Part shown: positions 36,702-46,272 of the stretch, piece by piece
Position numbering within the stretch: position 1 is the first letter of the stretch
Layout: each line of letters starts with the position of its first letter
Source of the DNA: Brevundimonas sp. SL130
GTDB taxonomy: Bacteria > Pseudomonadota > Alphaproteobacteria > Caulobacterales > Caulobacteraceae
Reading direction: 5' to 3'
Assembly (NCBI RefSeq): GCF_026625805.1
Contig: NZ_CP113064.1
Coordinates: forward strand, 310,001 to 374,000
Length of the DNA stretch: 64,000 nucleotides
The notes under the pieces: generated by a model
Databases searched by the model: none
What the model was told of the DNA's origin: nothing
Seen by the model: the letters and a program-made list of their open reading frames with translations, nothing else
Program-made: the position numbers and the translations under genes

Positions 36702-38084
36702 TCACCCCCCGTATCGGGCCTTCAAAAGGGCGTAGCAGGCCCGGATCGCCTGGGCCTCGCCCCCTTCGGGATAGCCGGGCCGGGCGCGGGGGTTCCAGGC
36801 GAAGATGTCCATATGGGCCCAGGCGCCGGTCGTCGGCGCGAACCTTTGCAGGAACAGGGCGGCGGTCACCGACCCCGCCTGGGCCCAGGCCGAGGAGTCG
36901 TTCTTCAGGTCCGCGATCTCGGTGTCCAGGGCGCCGCGATAGCCGGCCCACAGCGGCATCCGCCACAGGGGATCGCCCACCTCGGTCCCCGCCGCCAACA
37001 GCCCGGCCGCCAGGGCCTCGTCGTCGGTATAGAGGGGCGGCAGATCCGGCCCCAGGGCGATCCGCGCCGCCCCGGTCAGGGTCGCGAAGTCCAGGGTCAG
37101 GTCCGGCGCGTGCTCCCCCGCCCGCGTCAGGGCGTCGGCCAGGATCAGCCGCCCCTCCGCATCGGTGTTGCCGATCTCGATGGTCAGGCCCTTGCGGCTG
37201 TTCAGGATGTCGCCGGGCCGGAAGGCGTCGGCCGAGACCGCATTCTCCACCGCCGCCACGATCACCACCAGCCGCACCGGCAGATCGGCCTCCATCACCA
37301 GCCGCCCCAGGGCCAGGGCATGGGCCGAGCCGCCCATGTCCTTCTTCATGTTCCGCATCCCGGCGGCGGGTTTCAGGTCCAGCCCCCCGGTGTCGAACAC
37401 CACCCCCTTGCCGACCAGGGCCACCAGCGGCAGGTCGGTCTGGTCCAGCTTCCAGCCAATCTCGATCAGGCGCGGCGCCCGGTGCGGCGCCGCCGCCCGA
37501 CCCACGGCGTGGACGGCGGGGTAGTTCGCCTCCAGCAGGGCCTCGCCCTCGGTCACGGTGATGGCCGCCCCGGCGCTTTCGGCGATCTCGCGGGCGATGG
37601 TCTCGATCTGCGAAGGCCCCATGTCGGCGGCGGGGGTGTCGACCATCTCGCGCGCCAGGGCGCAGGCGGCCACGATCCGCGTCGTCTCGGCCACGTCCAG
37701 CCCCTCGGGCGCCACCAGCCTGACCGGCGTCTTGTCCGGCCGGGCCTTGTACCGGTCGAACACATAGGCCCCCAGCAGGAAGGCCAGGGCCGCTCGCCCC
37801 GCCGCCTCGGGCTCCAGCTCCAGCCGGTACAGGCCGCCCGGCAGGCGGGCCGACAGGCCCCGCGCCGCCAGCGGGTCGAACCGATCGCCGGTCCCCGCCA
37901 GAACCGCAGCGATCCCCTCGCCGCCGGGGGCGACGAGAAGCTGGCCGGCCTTGCCTTCGAAGCCGTTCAGCTCGGCCCAGCCCCGCACCGCCTCGTCCAG
38001 GGCGTCCTTCGGCCCGACGAAGCGGATCGGCACGGCGCCCCCCGCGGCTTCGGCGGCGCTCAGGAGGGGATGGAAATCGGACAT
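36702..38084 (-). CDS. leucyl aminopeptidase family M17 protein
   Basis: 460 residues: an N-terminal macro-like domain (about 1-150) and a C-terminal M17 peptidase domain. VALVGKGVVFDTGGLDLKPAAGMRNMKKDMGGSAHAL carries the metal-binding Lys and Asp, and the signature NTDAEGRLILADAL is exact. It releases N-terminal residues from peptides with two metal ions in the cytosol. It is shorter in the N-terminal domain than PepA from E. coli, as in the PepB/Caulobacter type. The NlpC/P60 gene lies 90 bp downstream. Confidence 0.93.
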   Translation of the reverse strand: MSDFHPLLSAAEAAGGAVPIRFVGPKDALDEAVRGWAELNGFEGKAGQLLVAPGGEGIAAVLAGTGDRFDPLAARGLSARLPGGLYRLELEPEAAGRAALAFLLGAYVFDRYKARPDKTPVRLVAPEGLDVAETTRIVAACALAREMVDTPAADMGPSQIETIAREIAESAGAAITVTEGEALLEANYPAVHAVGRAAAPHRAPRLIEIGWKLDQTDLPLVALVGKGVVFDTGGLDLKPAAGMRNMKKDMGGSAHALALGRLVMEADLPVRLVVIVAAVENAVSADAFRPGDILNSRKGLTIEIGNTDAEGRLILADALTRAGEHAPDLTLDFATLTGAARIALGPDLPPLYTDDEALAAGLLAAGTEVGDPLWRMPLWAGYRGALDTEIADLKNDSSAWAQAGSVTAALFLQRFAPTTGAWAHMDIFAWNPRARPGYPEGGEAQAIRACYALLKARYGG

Positions 38085-38159
38085 GGCGGGCCTTCTTAAC
38101 CAACAGTTGACGCGAACCGGCGACTCTGGAGCCGACCGAGGACCGTCAGGACTCCACCC

Positions 38160-38963
38160 ATGTCGCCCATGCCCGCCCTTCTCGCAACCGCCGCCCTGTT
38201 GGGCCTGTCTGCGGGACCGTCCCTGGCGGCCGACCCGGCGCCCGCCCGCGCCCGCGCGTCAGCCGAGGCCCGCGCCGCCTATGAGCGGATGGACGCCCTG
38301 TCGCGCTCGGTCTTCTGGGCCAGCGAGCAGCAAGCCAATCCGGCCGACCCCGTCGCCGGGGTCAAGCTGGCCCAGGCCCTGCGCGAGCTGGGCCGCTACG
38401 ACCAGGCGGCCGAGGCCGCCCAGGCGACGCTGACCGTCCAGCCCGCCAATCTGGACGCCCTGCTGGAGCTGGGCCGCGCCCATATCGCCCGGGGTCAGGC
38501 CTTCTACGGCGTCGCGCCGCTTGAGAAGGCGCGCGACCAGGCGCCGCGCGACTGGCGCGCCTATTCGCTGCTGGGCGTGGCCTATGAGCAGGTCCGCCGC
38601 TTCGACGACGCCCAGGCCGCCTGGAGCCAGGCCCTGGCCCTGTCGCCCGACAATCCCGACGTCCTGACCAATGCCGCGACCGCCGCCCTGACCCGCGGCG
38701 ACGCCCCCGGCGCCGAAGCCCTGCTGCGCCGCGCCGCCGCCCAGCCGACCGCCTCCGGCAAGGTGCGCCAGACCCTGGCCATGACCTTGGGCCTGCAAGG
38801 CAAGATGGGGGAGGCAGAACAGATCCTGCGCCGCGAACTGCCCCCCGAACAGGCCGAGCGGAACCTCGAATGGCTACGGACCCGCGGCGCTCCAGGCGGA
38901 ACGGCGCCGGGCACGGCCGCGCCCGACACGGCCCGCACCTGGGATTCTCTTCAGGGCGGCTGA
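38160..38963 (+). CDS. secreted TPR protein
   Basis: 267 residues: signal peptide (ALLATAALLGLSAGPSLAA) and four to five tetratricopeptide repeats from about 50 to 220, e.g. LAQALRELGRYDQAAEAAQATLTVQP, LLELGRAHIARGQAFYGVAPLEKAR and LLGVAYEQVRRFDDAQAAWSQALALSPDNPDVLTNAA. TPRs mediate protein contacts; the pattern resembles TadD-like pilus-assembly lipoproteins, but there is no lipobox and no tad genes are near, so that name is not used. The HAD gene follows 39 bp downstream. Confidence 0.82.
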   Translation: MSPMPALLATAALLGLSAGPSLAADPAPARARASAEARAAYERMDALSRSVFWASEQQANPADPVAGVKLAQALRELGRYDQAAEAAQATLTVQPANLDALLELGRAHIARGQAFYGVAPLEKARDQAPRDWRAYSLLGVAYEQVRRFDDAQAAWSQALALSPDNPDVLTNAATAALTRGDAPGAEALLRRAAAQPTASGKVRQTLAMTLGLQGKMGEAEQILRRELPPEQAERNLEWLRTRGAPGGTAPGTAAPDTARTWDSLQGG

Positions 38964-39002
38964 CGGGTTTGCGCCGGGTCGCCCCGCGTGCTGGATAGGG
39001 GC

Positions 39003-39674
39003 ATGGCTTCCTCCCCCCGCGCCCCCAAGACCTATCAGGCCTTCCTGTTCGACATGGACGGCACCCTGATCACCTCGACCGCCGCCGCCGAGCGCGTCTG
39101 GACCCGCTGGGCCCAGCGTCACGGCGTAGAGGTCGCGACCTTCATCCCCACCATCCACGGCGTCCGCGCCGCAGACACAATCCGCCGCCAGAACCTGCCC
39201 GACATCGACCTGGCGGCCGAGGTCGCCTGGGTCGAACGTGGCGAGATCGAGGATGTGGACGGGGTGGCCCCGATTCCCGGCGCCATCGACTTCGTCAAAC
39301 GGCTTCCGCCCGACCGCTGGGCCGTGGTCACATCCGCCACCGTGCCCCTGGCCCGCGCGCGCCTCGCCGCTGCGGGCGTGACGCCGCCGGAACTGATGAT
39401 CACCGCTGAACGCGTGGAGCGCGGCAAGCCGGACCCGGCCGGATATCTGTTGGCGGCCCAGACCCTGGGCTTCGACGTCGCCGACTGTCTGGTGTTCGAG
39501 GACGCCGAGGCCGGCATCAAGGCCGGCGAGGCGGCCGGCGCCGACGTCGTGGTCGTCACCGCCGCCTGGACCCACCCGCTGGAGACCTCGCACCCCAGAC
39601 TGGCCGACTACGCTGACGCAGGCTTGAGCGTCGAAGACGACGGCCGGCTGGGGTTCGCGCTTCTGCCCGACTGA
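39003..39674 (+). CDS. HAD-IA hydrolase (sugar-phosphatase-like)
   Basis: 223 residues. Motif I is FLFDMDGTLITST, motif II is AVVTSATVPLARARL, the motif III Lys lies in RGKPDPAGYLLAAQTLGF and motif IV is CLVFEDAEAGIKAGEAAG. This arrangement with a C1 helical cap fits 2-deoxyglucose-6-phosphate or glycerol-3-phosphate phosphatases. The ATG of MASSPRAPKTYQAFL is preferred over a GTG 15 bp upstream. It is convergent with the chemoreceptor gene, leaving only 7 bp between. Confidence 0.88.
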   Translation: MASSPRAPKTYQAFLFDMDGTLITSTAAAERVWTRWAQRHGVEVATFIPTIHGVRAADTIRRQNLPDIDLAAEVAWVERGEIEDVDGVAPIPGAIDFVKRLPPDRWAVVTSATVPLARARLAAAGVTPPELMITAERVERGKPDPAGYLLAAQTLGFDVADCLVFEDAEAGIKAGEAAGADVVVVTAAWTHPLETSHPRLADYADAGLSVEDDGRLGFALLPD

Positions 39675-39681
39675 GCGGACC

Positions 39682-41487
39682 CTATGCCGCCGCCGATATG
39701 AACGACTCGTCGTCGGCCACCGCCTTGAACAGGGACACCTTGCTCCTCAACCGGTCGGTCTCGGCGCGAATGGAGTGGCTGGCCGCGGTGCTCTCTTCGA
39801 CCATGGCGGCGTTCTGTTGGGTGAAGCGATCCATCTGGGTCACGGCGGTGTTGACCTCGTCCAGGCCGCTGGCCTGTTCGACGGTGGCGCTGGCGATCTC
39901 CGACACGAGGGCCGAGATATCACGGACCTGATCGACGACCTTGCCCAGGGCCGTGCCGGTCTGGTTGACGAGGCGCGCGCCCAACGAAACCTGCTCGTTG
40001 GAGCTGGAGATCAGGGTCTTGATCTGTTTGGCCGCGTCCGCCGACCTCTGCGCCAAGGCGCGCACTTCCTGGGCGACGACCGCGAAGCCGCGACCCGACT
40101 CACCCGCCCGCGCGGCCTCAACGCCGGCGTTGAGCGCCAGCAGATTGGTCTGGAAGGCGATCTCGTCGATGGTGCCGATGATCAGCTCCATTTCGCGCGA
40201 CGAGGCTTCGATCAGACCCATCGCCGTCACGGCTTCCGTCATGGTCTGGCCGCTTCGCTCGACATCCAAATGCGCGGAATCGACGGCCACCTTGATCTTG
40301 CCGGCCCCTGCGGAGGTTGAGCGGACCGTCACCGTGATTTCGTTCAGGGCGGCGGCGGTCTCCTCTAGGCTTGCGGCCTGCTGCTCGGTGCGCTGGGCCA
40401 TCTGGTCGGCGGCCGAGCTGACGTCGTGGGCGCCTTCGCCCAGGCTGGTGACGCCGCTGGAGATATCCGCGATCAGATCTTTCAGGCTCTTCAGCGCCGT
40501 ATTGTAATCTGTGCGAAGCTTCTCATAGTCCGCTGGGAAACGCTGGCGTATCGGCGACGTCAGATCGCCCTGCGCCAACTGCGCCAGAGCGGTCGAAAGA
40601 TTCTGCACGACCTCTCGCGCCGCCGCGTCGGCTCCGGCGCGCGCCTCGTCGGCCTCCGCCTTGGCGCGGTCGGCCGCCGCCTTCGCGTGATCCGCCGCAG
40701 CCTTGGCCAAGGCCGTGTCGCGGAACACCAGAACGGCCCGCGCCATGTCGCCCACTTCGTCGGCGCGATCCGCATCGACAGCGATGTCGTTATCGCCCCG
40801 CGCAAGCTGGGCCATGGCGGCGGTCAGAGTGGTGATGGGGCGTGCGATCGCGCGGCTCAGCATGGCGGACAGACCGACCGCAATCCCGATAAGCGCCAGA
40901 CCGCCGATGACCAGAGCCGCCATGGCGGTGATGATCGCAGCCTCCTGCCGTGCGCCGTTGTCCTCGATCCGCCTGACCTGCTCGTCGCGGATTTCGCGCA
41001 AGGGCAGGACGGCGGCGCTGACGAGAACCTTCTTGCCGGCGTCGCGGACCATCTGCTGCGCGTCCTCGCGGCGACCTGCGCGGACCTCGCCGATCAGCCG
41101 GTCGCCCCAGTCCTTGCGCCAGGCCAGCGTGGCGACGCGCGATTTTTCAAGCTGTTCCAGCATCGCCGGATCGGTGAGCGTCGTCTTCAACTCGGCCGAA
41201 ACGCTATCGTATTCGTCGCGGCCTTCGTCGTACGATTTCAGATACGTCTCGTCGCCCGTGACAAGAAAGCCTCGAAATTGGCTGTTCTGGCGAAGGATCG
41301 CCGTTTCCAAGGCCAAGCTCTTCGAGTGGATGGACTGCGCGAGATTATTGCTCTCAGTTGACGACCTGATCGCCATGATTGTGGCGAAGAAGATCATCAT
41401 GATAACGGCTGCGGAAACGCAGATCGCTACAAATGAAAAACTCAGCTTTCGCGGAATGTTCATCGCATTGATCATTATCTGCTCCAC
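39682..41487 (-). CDS. methyl-accepting chemotaxis protein with CHASE3 sensor
   Basis: 601 residues: transmembrane segment 1 (FVAICVSAAVIMMIFFATIMAI, ~14-35), CHASE3-like four-helix periplasmic domain (QSIHSKSLALETAILRQNSQFRGFLVTGDETYLKSYDEGRDEYD), transmembrane segment 2 (~183-207), HAMP (ARPITTLTAAMAQLARGD) and a signalling hairpin with the conserved tip DEIAFQTNLLALNAGVEAARAGESGRGFAVVAQEVRALAQRS. There is no C-terminal pentapeptide for CheR docking. The ligand is unknown; CHASE3 often senses small molecules or membrane state. It lies downstream of the porin gene in the same direction. Confidence 0.92.
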   Translation of the reverse strand: MEQIMINAMNIPRKLSFSFVAICVSAAVIMMIFFATIMAIRSSTESNNLAQSIHSKSLALETAILRQNSQFRGFLVTGDETYLKSYDEGRDEYDSVSAELKTTLTDPAMLEQLEKSRVATLAWRKDWGDRLIGEVRAGRREDAQQMVRDAGKKVLVSAAVLPLREIRDEQVRRIEDNGARQEAAIITAMAALVIGGLALIGIAVGLSAMLSRAIARPITTLTAAMAQLARGDNDIAVDADRADEVGDMARAVLVFRDTALAKAAADHAKAAADRAKAEADEARAGADAAAREVVQNLSTALAQLAQGDLTSPIRQRFPADYEKLRTDYNTALKSLKDLIADISSGVTSLGEGAHDVSSAADQMAQRTEQQAASLEETAAALNEITVTVRSTSAGAGKIKVAVDSAHLDVERSGQTMTEAVTAMGLIEASSREMELIIGTIDEIAFQTNLLALNAGVEAARAGESGRGFAVVAQEVRALAQRSADAAKQIKTLISSSNEQVSLGARLVNQTGTALGKVVDQVRDISALVSEIASATVEQASGLDEVNTAVTQMDRFTQQNAAMVEESTAASHSIRAETDRLRSKVSLFKAVADDESFISAAA

Positions 41488-41567
41488 AAGAAAATCAATC
41501 AGCCATTGTCATCGCGCAAAATGGCTTAATAAATCGCTCTTTTCAAAGCGGACACATAGAAACCGAA

Positions 41568-41602
41568 CCCCCTCATCCCGAACTTCTGCCGGGATGAGGG
41601 GG
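41568..41602 (-). terminator. hairpin downstream of the porin gene
   Basis: Arms CCCCCTCATCCCG and CGGGATGAGGGGG are perfectly complementary over 13 bp with a 9-nt loop, 11 bp after the porin stop codon. The T-run after it is weak (TTCGGTTTCT). It may act as a terminator or mRNA 3'-end stabiliser for the highly expressed porin. Confidence 0.65.
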
Positions 41603-41612
41603 GAAGACCGTA

Positions 41613-43073
41613 TTAGAAGGTGACCCCGACGCCGGCGCTGACGGTTTGACCGCTATCCTCGGTGGGATAGGAGCCTGACCGATTTTCGGCGTTCCAGTGG
41701 ATCAGGTTGAACTGAAGGCGAACGACGTTGTCGAGGTACCAGTTGACCCCGGCAGTCGCCGCCCAACCCTCGCCAGCGGTCGGGACGCCAGAGTAGTCAA
41801 TGTTCTCGTAGCGGGCCAGCAGCTCGATCGCGCCGGGACCGCCGTCCAAGACAGGCCGCAGGACGCGCGGCTGCGCGAAGGTGCCCAGGCGAGCGTTGTA
41901 GGGCGGAAGCTCGCCGGTCAGGAAATAGCCGCTCGAAAGGCTCCACGCCTCGCTGACGAAGTCATCACGCCCGGCGTCAAGCTCGGCATTGCGTTTACCG
42001 GCCTCGCCCATAACCCAGAACGAGCCCATGTAGCCGCCCACTTCGGCCCCATAACCCCGCGTACCCGTACCGCCGGTCAGGGTTCCGCTGGAGACGCGCA
42101 AGGCGCCGTTGAACCGGCCGCCGATCGACGTATTGCGCGTCAGAGAATCAGCGCCGGCGGCCAGCTGCTCGTCAAAGCCCCAGGCGCCGAGATGGATCGT
42201 GGACCGCGCCGTCTTGACGGGGTTCCAGTGAATGCGGCCCATCAAGGTCTGGCTGTCGGAAACGACCTGGCGGTTATCGATATAGTCGCCGCTGAGGGTC
42301 AACGAGGCGTGTCCGCTGCCCCAGAACACGCGCGGCATCAGTGCGATGCCGTAGAAGCCGCGCTGCGGAATAATCGCCGTCGCGACGACGTTGCGCTCCA
42401 GGAAGGGCGGCGCGTCGGAACCGCTCGAACCCTCAAAGCTGCGGTCGTTGAACATATTGCCGAAGCGGACATCGTACGAGATGTCTCCCACCGTGTCGCG
42501 CCAGCCGACGAAGGCGGTGCCGACGTCGGACACATTGTCGGCGAAGTCATTTTCGAACTGGTAGAAGAAGTTCGGGCCGGCGGCGCCTTCGATGCCGATC
42601 CGCAGGGCGCGCATCCCGGTCGTCGTGATGTTGCGCGCGTCATAGTCAGACCCGAAGGTCGAACTGGTGTGGGCGATGATGCGGCCGCGCATCTTGAACA
42701 TGTATTTGCCGTCGGGCGAGCGGAAGGTCGGCAGTCCGCCCTTCCATTCAGTCGTCACGCCCGCCGCATTGACGGCTTCGGCGCGCGCCTGAGCAATGTC
42801 CTGATCCGCCGGGCCGGGCGCCACGATATTGGCGGCGTAAAGCTCTGTCGCACTGTCGTCATTGGCGTTGGCCAATCGGGGGGCGACGACCGCTGCGACG
42901 GGTTTTGCGCCCTCTATCGCATCGAGCCGAGCGCGGAGCGCGGCGATCTCACCGGCCTGAGCGCGAACAAGAGCAGCAAGCTCCGCCTGGTCGATAGTGT
43001 CGGTCTGGGCGAAACTAGGGCCGGCAAAAAGAACAGCCACCAAGGCCGTACCAGCAAGAAGCGTATTTTTCAT
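41613..43073 (-). CDS. OprO/OprP-type phosphate-selective porin
   Basis: 486 residues: signal peptide (KNTLLAGTALVAVLFAGPSFAQ), a short coiled coil (AELAALVRAQAGEIAALRARLDAIEG) and a beta barrel. Barrel segments include YMFKMRGRIIAHTSSTF, FFYQFENDFAD, DVRFGNMFNDRSFE and the end FNLIHWNAENRSG ... SAGVGVTF, closing with Phe as outer-membrane proteins do. The family takes up phosphate or polyphosphate. The ATG of MKNTLLAG is chosen over the longer frame because it opens the signal peptide. A 500-bp AT-rich region precedes it. Confidence 0.88.
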   Translation of the reverse strand: MKNTLLAGTALVAVLFAGPSFAQTDTIDQAELAALVRAQAGEIAALRARLDAIEGAKPVAAVVAPRLANANDDSATELYAANIVAPGPADQDIAQARAEAVNAAGVTTEWKGGLPTFRSPDGKYMFKMRGRIIAHTSSTFGSDYDARNITTTGMRALRIGIEGAAGPNFFYQFENDFADNVSDVGTAFVGWRDTVGDISYDVRFGNMFNDRSFEGSSGSDAPPFLERNVVATAIIPQRGFYGIALMPRVFWGSGHASLTLSGDYIDNRQVVSDSQTLMGRIHWNPVKTARSTIHLGAWGFDEQLAAGADSLTRNTSIGGRFNGALRVSSGTLTGGTGTRGYGAEVGGYMGSFWVMGEAGKRNAELDAGRDDFVSEAWSLSSGYFLTGELPPYNARLGTFAQPRVLRPVLDGGPGAIELLARYENIDYSGVPTAGEGWAATAGVNWYLDNVVRLQFNLIHWNAENRSGSYPTEDSGQTVSAGVGVTF

Positions 43074-43576
43074 TTCATGATATTCCCGGTGACCAACACA
43101 GATACTTTCGTTTACAATATTCAGAGCCAACATCCTCACTCACTCAGAAGTTCGCATTTTTAGCGTAGAATATATTTCTATGTTAGCGACCATGTCTATA
43201 TTTTTTACGCACATTAGCGCTCGCTATATTTTGCGGCGAACGCAATTAACTGTGCAGTCAAAATATGAAAGAACGCTTACGTAAAAACCCTACCCCAATC
43301 AGCCCTAGCTACACTTATTAGATTCGATGTTAATTTAACCCTAACCATCGATACGTAATTTCCCCTACACACTAAAGGCCGGCGCTATTTCGATACGGGC
43401 CTTTAACTTTCTAAAAATGTTTGCTGGCGCATTAGCGTTCAGTCACTTCTGATCAGCTTCTCGTATTCTGTGCAGGCGCCCTTTAGTATGTATGCGAAAC
43501 TCAGTTCACCTCCATACATATTGGACGTTTTGATCATTTCTGATGATTACTTGAATATATATGCGACCGCGTCTAA
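43074..43576. other. AT-rich divergent intergenic region (503 bp)
   Basis: This stretch is far more AT-rich than the rest of the window. It lies between the divergent porin and DUF2332 genes and must hold the porin promoter. It contains a near-palindrome around 43165-43185 (AGAATATATTTCT), repeated CATTAGCG (about 43213 and 43431), TTAATTTAACCCTAACC at 43329-43346 and one GATTC site near 43321. No PhoB box with two clear CTGTCAT half-sites was found. No gene is visible. It may be a transferred or H-NS/MucR-type silenced segment. Confidence 0.45.
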
Positions 43577-44707
43577 ATGAGCGTCACGCAACGACGACAC
43601 GCATCTAAACAGCCAACTGAAGTCCAGAGGCTCCAAAAGCTTGTCGAAATGACTTCGAAGACTGACGGAACACAAGATTTCCTACTCACCGCCGACAGGT
43701 GTCGCGCAATGGGTTCGACCTTCATCGCCTCTGTTCTAGAGTCCGTCGTCGCTCAGTTGCCGCACGCGCCGGTCAGCGCCGCCATGATTCGTAACTGGCC
43801 GGGCGATCCTGCCGCGGCCGCCCTCGCCCTTCGGTTCAACGGCGCGCTCCACGCCCTTGCGCGGCGGGAAACCCCAAAACGGCTCGCGCAGCTCTACCGC
43901 GGAGAACACCACGACTTCGACGGCGCCATCGCCGCCGCGTTATCGGAACAAGACCTGTTCATCGCCGACTGGCTTCGGCATCCGACCCAGACGAACGAGG
44001 TGGCGCGCGCGGGCGCGACCATGGCCGCCCTGATGACGTCAGCACAGCAATGGGGCATGCCGTTCGAACTGCTGGAATTGGGATCGAGTTGCGGCCTTAA
44101 CCTCAATCTCGCGCACTACGCCTATCGCCTGGGCGGCACGGAGGCGGGAGATCGCGTCTCCACCGTTCACATCGAGCCCAGATGGCGCGGCGCGCCTCCG
44201 CCCATGGTCCCCGTCTCGATCGCCACGGCGCGTGGGGTGGATCTGCACCCCCTTGACGCGTCAGACCCACGGGATCGCGAACGCCTTCTGGCTTTCGCCT
44301 GGGCCGACCAACCCGCCCGCATGGATCGCCTGGAAAAGGCGCTCGAGATCGCACACGCCCATCCGCCCCAGGTCGAGCTCGGCGACGCGTCGGCGTGGCT
44401 GGCGCGGCGTCTGGGCGAGCCGCAAAGGGCGGGCTACTGCCGAGCCGTGGTCCATACCATGTTCCTCCAGTATCTCGACCAAACTCATCGCGCCGACCTC
44501 AGGGCCATATTGGATGCGGCCGGCAGCCGGGCGACGCCCGAGCGCCCGTTGGTCTGGATCAGTTTTGAATGGACGCCCGACCGCAGCGAGGTCGAGTTGC
44601 ACCTGACATCCTGGCCTCAAGGCGAGACGAGGGTTCTGGCGAAATGCCATCCTTATGGCGACGCGATTGACTGGCAAACGCCCGAAGCCGCCCCGTTCGT
44701 CGCTTAA
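43577..44707 (+). CDS. DUF2332 family protein
   Basis: 376 residues. Family motifs are DFLLTADRCRAMGSTFIASVLESV, LALRFNGALHALARR, VARAGATMAALMTSAQQWGMPFELLELGSSCGLNLNLAHYAYRLGG and the C-terminal PLVWISFEWTPDRSEVELHLTSWPQGE. LELGSSCGLNL resembles SAM-binding motif I, so a methyltransferase-like fold is plausible, but the role is unknown. The first 30 residues are weakly coded, and internal ATGs (residues 29 or 49) could be the real start. The 3' end overlaps the SDR gene end by 4 bp, convergently. Confidence 0.82.
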   Translation: MSVTQRRHASKQPTEVQRLQKLVEMTSKTDGTQDFLLTADRCRAMGSTFIASVLESVVAQLPHAPVSAAMIRNWPGDPAAAALALRFNGALHALARRETPKRLAQLYRGEHHDFDGAIAAALSEQDLFIADWLRHPTQTNEVARAGATMAALMTSAQQWGMPFELLELGSSCGLNLNLAHYAYRLGGTEAGDRVSTVHIEPRWRGAPPPMVPVSIATARGVDLHPLDASDPRDRERLLAFAWADQPARMDRLEKALEIAHAHPPQVELGDASAWLARRLGEPQRAGYCRAVVHTMFLQYLDQTHRADLRAILDAAGSRATPERPLVWISFEWTPDRSEVELHLTSWPQGETRVLAKCHPYGDAIDWQTPEAAPFVA

Positions 44708-45496
44708 ATCGCCTTGATCGCCCCGCCATCCAAGCGGACCAGGGAACCGGTGACATAGGCGGCGAGCGGGCTGGCCAGGAAGGCGGCGACGGCGCCGAAC
44801 TCTTCAGTCGTCCCAATCCGCCCGACGGGAATTGATTTGACGGAGTCCGCCCTGGCTTGCAGCGGCGTGACGCCCGTGCGCTCGGCCGTCGCCTGATCAA
44901 GGCGTTCGATGCGGGGGGTGTCGATCCGCCCCGGCAGCAGGGTGTTGACCGTCACCCCGTCCGGTCCGACCTCGCTGGCCAGAGTCTTGGCCCAGGCCGC
45001 TATCGACGCCCGCAAGGTGTTTGAAACCCCCAGAGCCGCCGACGGCTCGACCACGGTCATCGAGGCGACGTTCAGGATCCGCCCCCCAGCCGGCGGCCCG
45101 CATGCGCGGCAGGACCCGGTCGGTCAAACGAAAGACCGACAGCACCATGGACTCGAAATGATCGCGCCAGACCGCCGGCTCCAGCCCCGACACGCCCGAC
45201 GGCGGTGGTCCGCCGGTATTGTTCAGCAGGATCTCGACATGCCCGCCCAGCAGGTCCTCGGCCTGGTCGACGGCCTTCAGCAACGACTCATGGTCGGCCA
45301 AGTCCGCCGTGACCACGACCGCGCGGCCCGGTCCTGCGGCGTTCAGTTCGTCCGCCACGACCTGAAGCTTCGCCCCATCCCGCGACAACAGGGCCACATG
45401 AACGCCTTCCGCCACCAGGGCGCTCGCAACGGCGCGTCCCAAACCGGACGAGCCGCCGCAGATCAGGGCGCGTTTGCGGGCGAGTTTCAGATCCAT
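44704..45496 (-). pseudogene. short-chain dehydrogenase/reductase, frameshifted at a C6/G6 run
   Basis: The 5' part encodes DLKLARKRALICGGSSGLGRAVASAL (NAD(P)-binding), LLNNTGGPPP and VLPRMRAAGWG. At a run of six G on the coding strand (45082-45087) the frame shifts and the C-terminal half, RILNVASMTVVEPSAALGVSNTLRASIAAWAKTLA ... GSLVRLDGGAIKAI, continues in another frame. Five G would restore a normal ~263-residue SDR. The usual catalytic Tyr-x3-Lys is replaced by a VSNTLR-type segment, as in a known atypical SDR group. A true mutation, phase variation or a sequencing error are all possible. Confidence 0.8.
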
Positions 45497-45635
45497 GTCG
45501 ACTCCATGCTTCGGCTTGCGCGGCGGATATCGGGCCTTCTTTGCGCCGGCGCAACGCGGCGTTAACCGATACGGCGCACCATCCTGCTCATGTGGCCGCC
45601 AGCAGCCGTCTGGATCGGCCTTGGAGGGCCGGCCC

Positions 45636-46019
45636 ATGTCGACCAAGATGACCTCGAGCGTGCGTCGCCACAGCGACCATTTCGAGCCGCAGGACACCGA
45701 TCCGCACGAGCAGCGCCGCCTGCGCGGCCAGCTGGAGCAGATCGATTATGCGGCCTATATCGCCAATAAGGAGCTGATCGGCCACACCCTGACCGGGCTG
45801 GACGCCGCCTCCTTGCAGAAGCTGGCGGTCCTGACCGCCGGCGCCCGGGCCAAATGGGCCGCCGAGGCCCTGCGCCTGGCCCACTCCGGCTCGCCCGTCA
45901 CCCCCGATCAGGTCGCCCGCCTGACCGCCGCCCGCACCGCCTTCGACGAACTCGCCGAAGTCTACGAGGCCCTGCGGCGGATGGTCGAGCGCGGGTATGT
46001 GGCGTTGAAGCCGTCCTAA
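45636..46019 (+). CDS. hypothetical helical protein
   Basis: 127 residues, all predicted helix, with charged and Ala-rich composition: RRHSDHFEPQDTDPHEQRRLRGQLEQIDYAAYIANKELIGHTLTGLDAASLQKLAVLTAGARAKW and a C-terminal AFDELAEVYEALRRMVERGYVAL. The ATG of MSTKMTSSVRR follows TTGGAGGGCC, a good ribosome site. It is divergent from the SDR gene and lies before the tRNA. I do not recognise the family; the intact frame and codon bias support a real gene. Confidence 0.65.
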   Translation: MSTKMTSSVRRHSDHFEPQDTDPHEQRRLRGQLEQIDYAAYIANKELIGHTLTGLDAASLQKLAVLTAGARAKWAAEALRLAHSGSPVTPDQVARLTAARTAFDELAEVYEALRRMVERGYVALKPS

Positions 46020-46029
46020 ATGGAGCGCC

Positions 46030-46105
<76 letters not shown>

Positions 46106-46272
46106 GTCTCCATTGCTGGGTCGGGCCTCCAGGCGAGCGCGGGACATAGAAGGCGCGCGGGCGTGGTGTCAACGGGCTTGTGCGCGCAATCGAAGCAGGG
46201 GCGCGAGGGGCGTTGTCGGAAGGGGGCGGGACGGGTTAGAAGCGCCGTTCGCTCGGAGCAGGAGAAGCGTCC

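Noticed and set aside
36813..38099. 428-codon plus-strand frame opposite the leucyl aminopeptidase
   Set aside because: Composition is dominated by Gly, His, Arg and Gln from reading the reverse of a GC-rich gene; the opposite strand has clear M17 motifs.
38160..38963. TadD pilus-assembly lipoprotein
   Set aside because: The TPR content fits, but there is no lipobox and no tad/cpa genes are nearby, so only the TPR description is kept.
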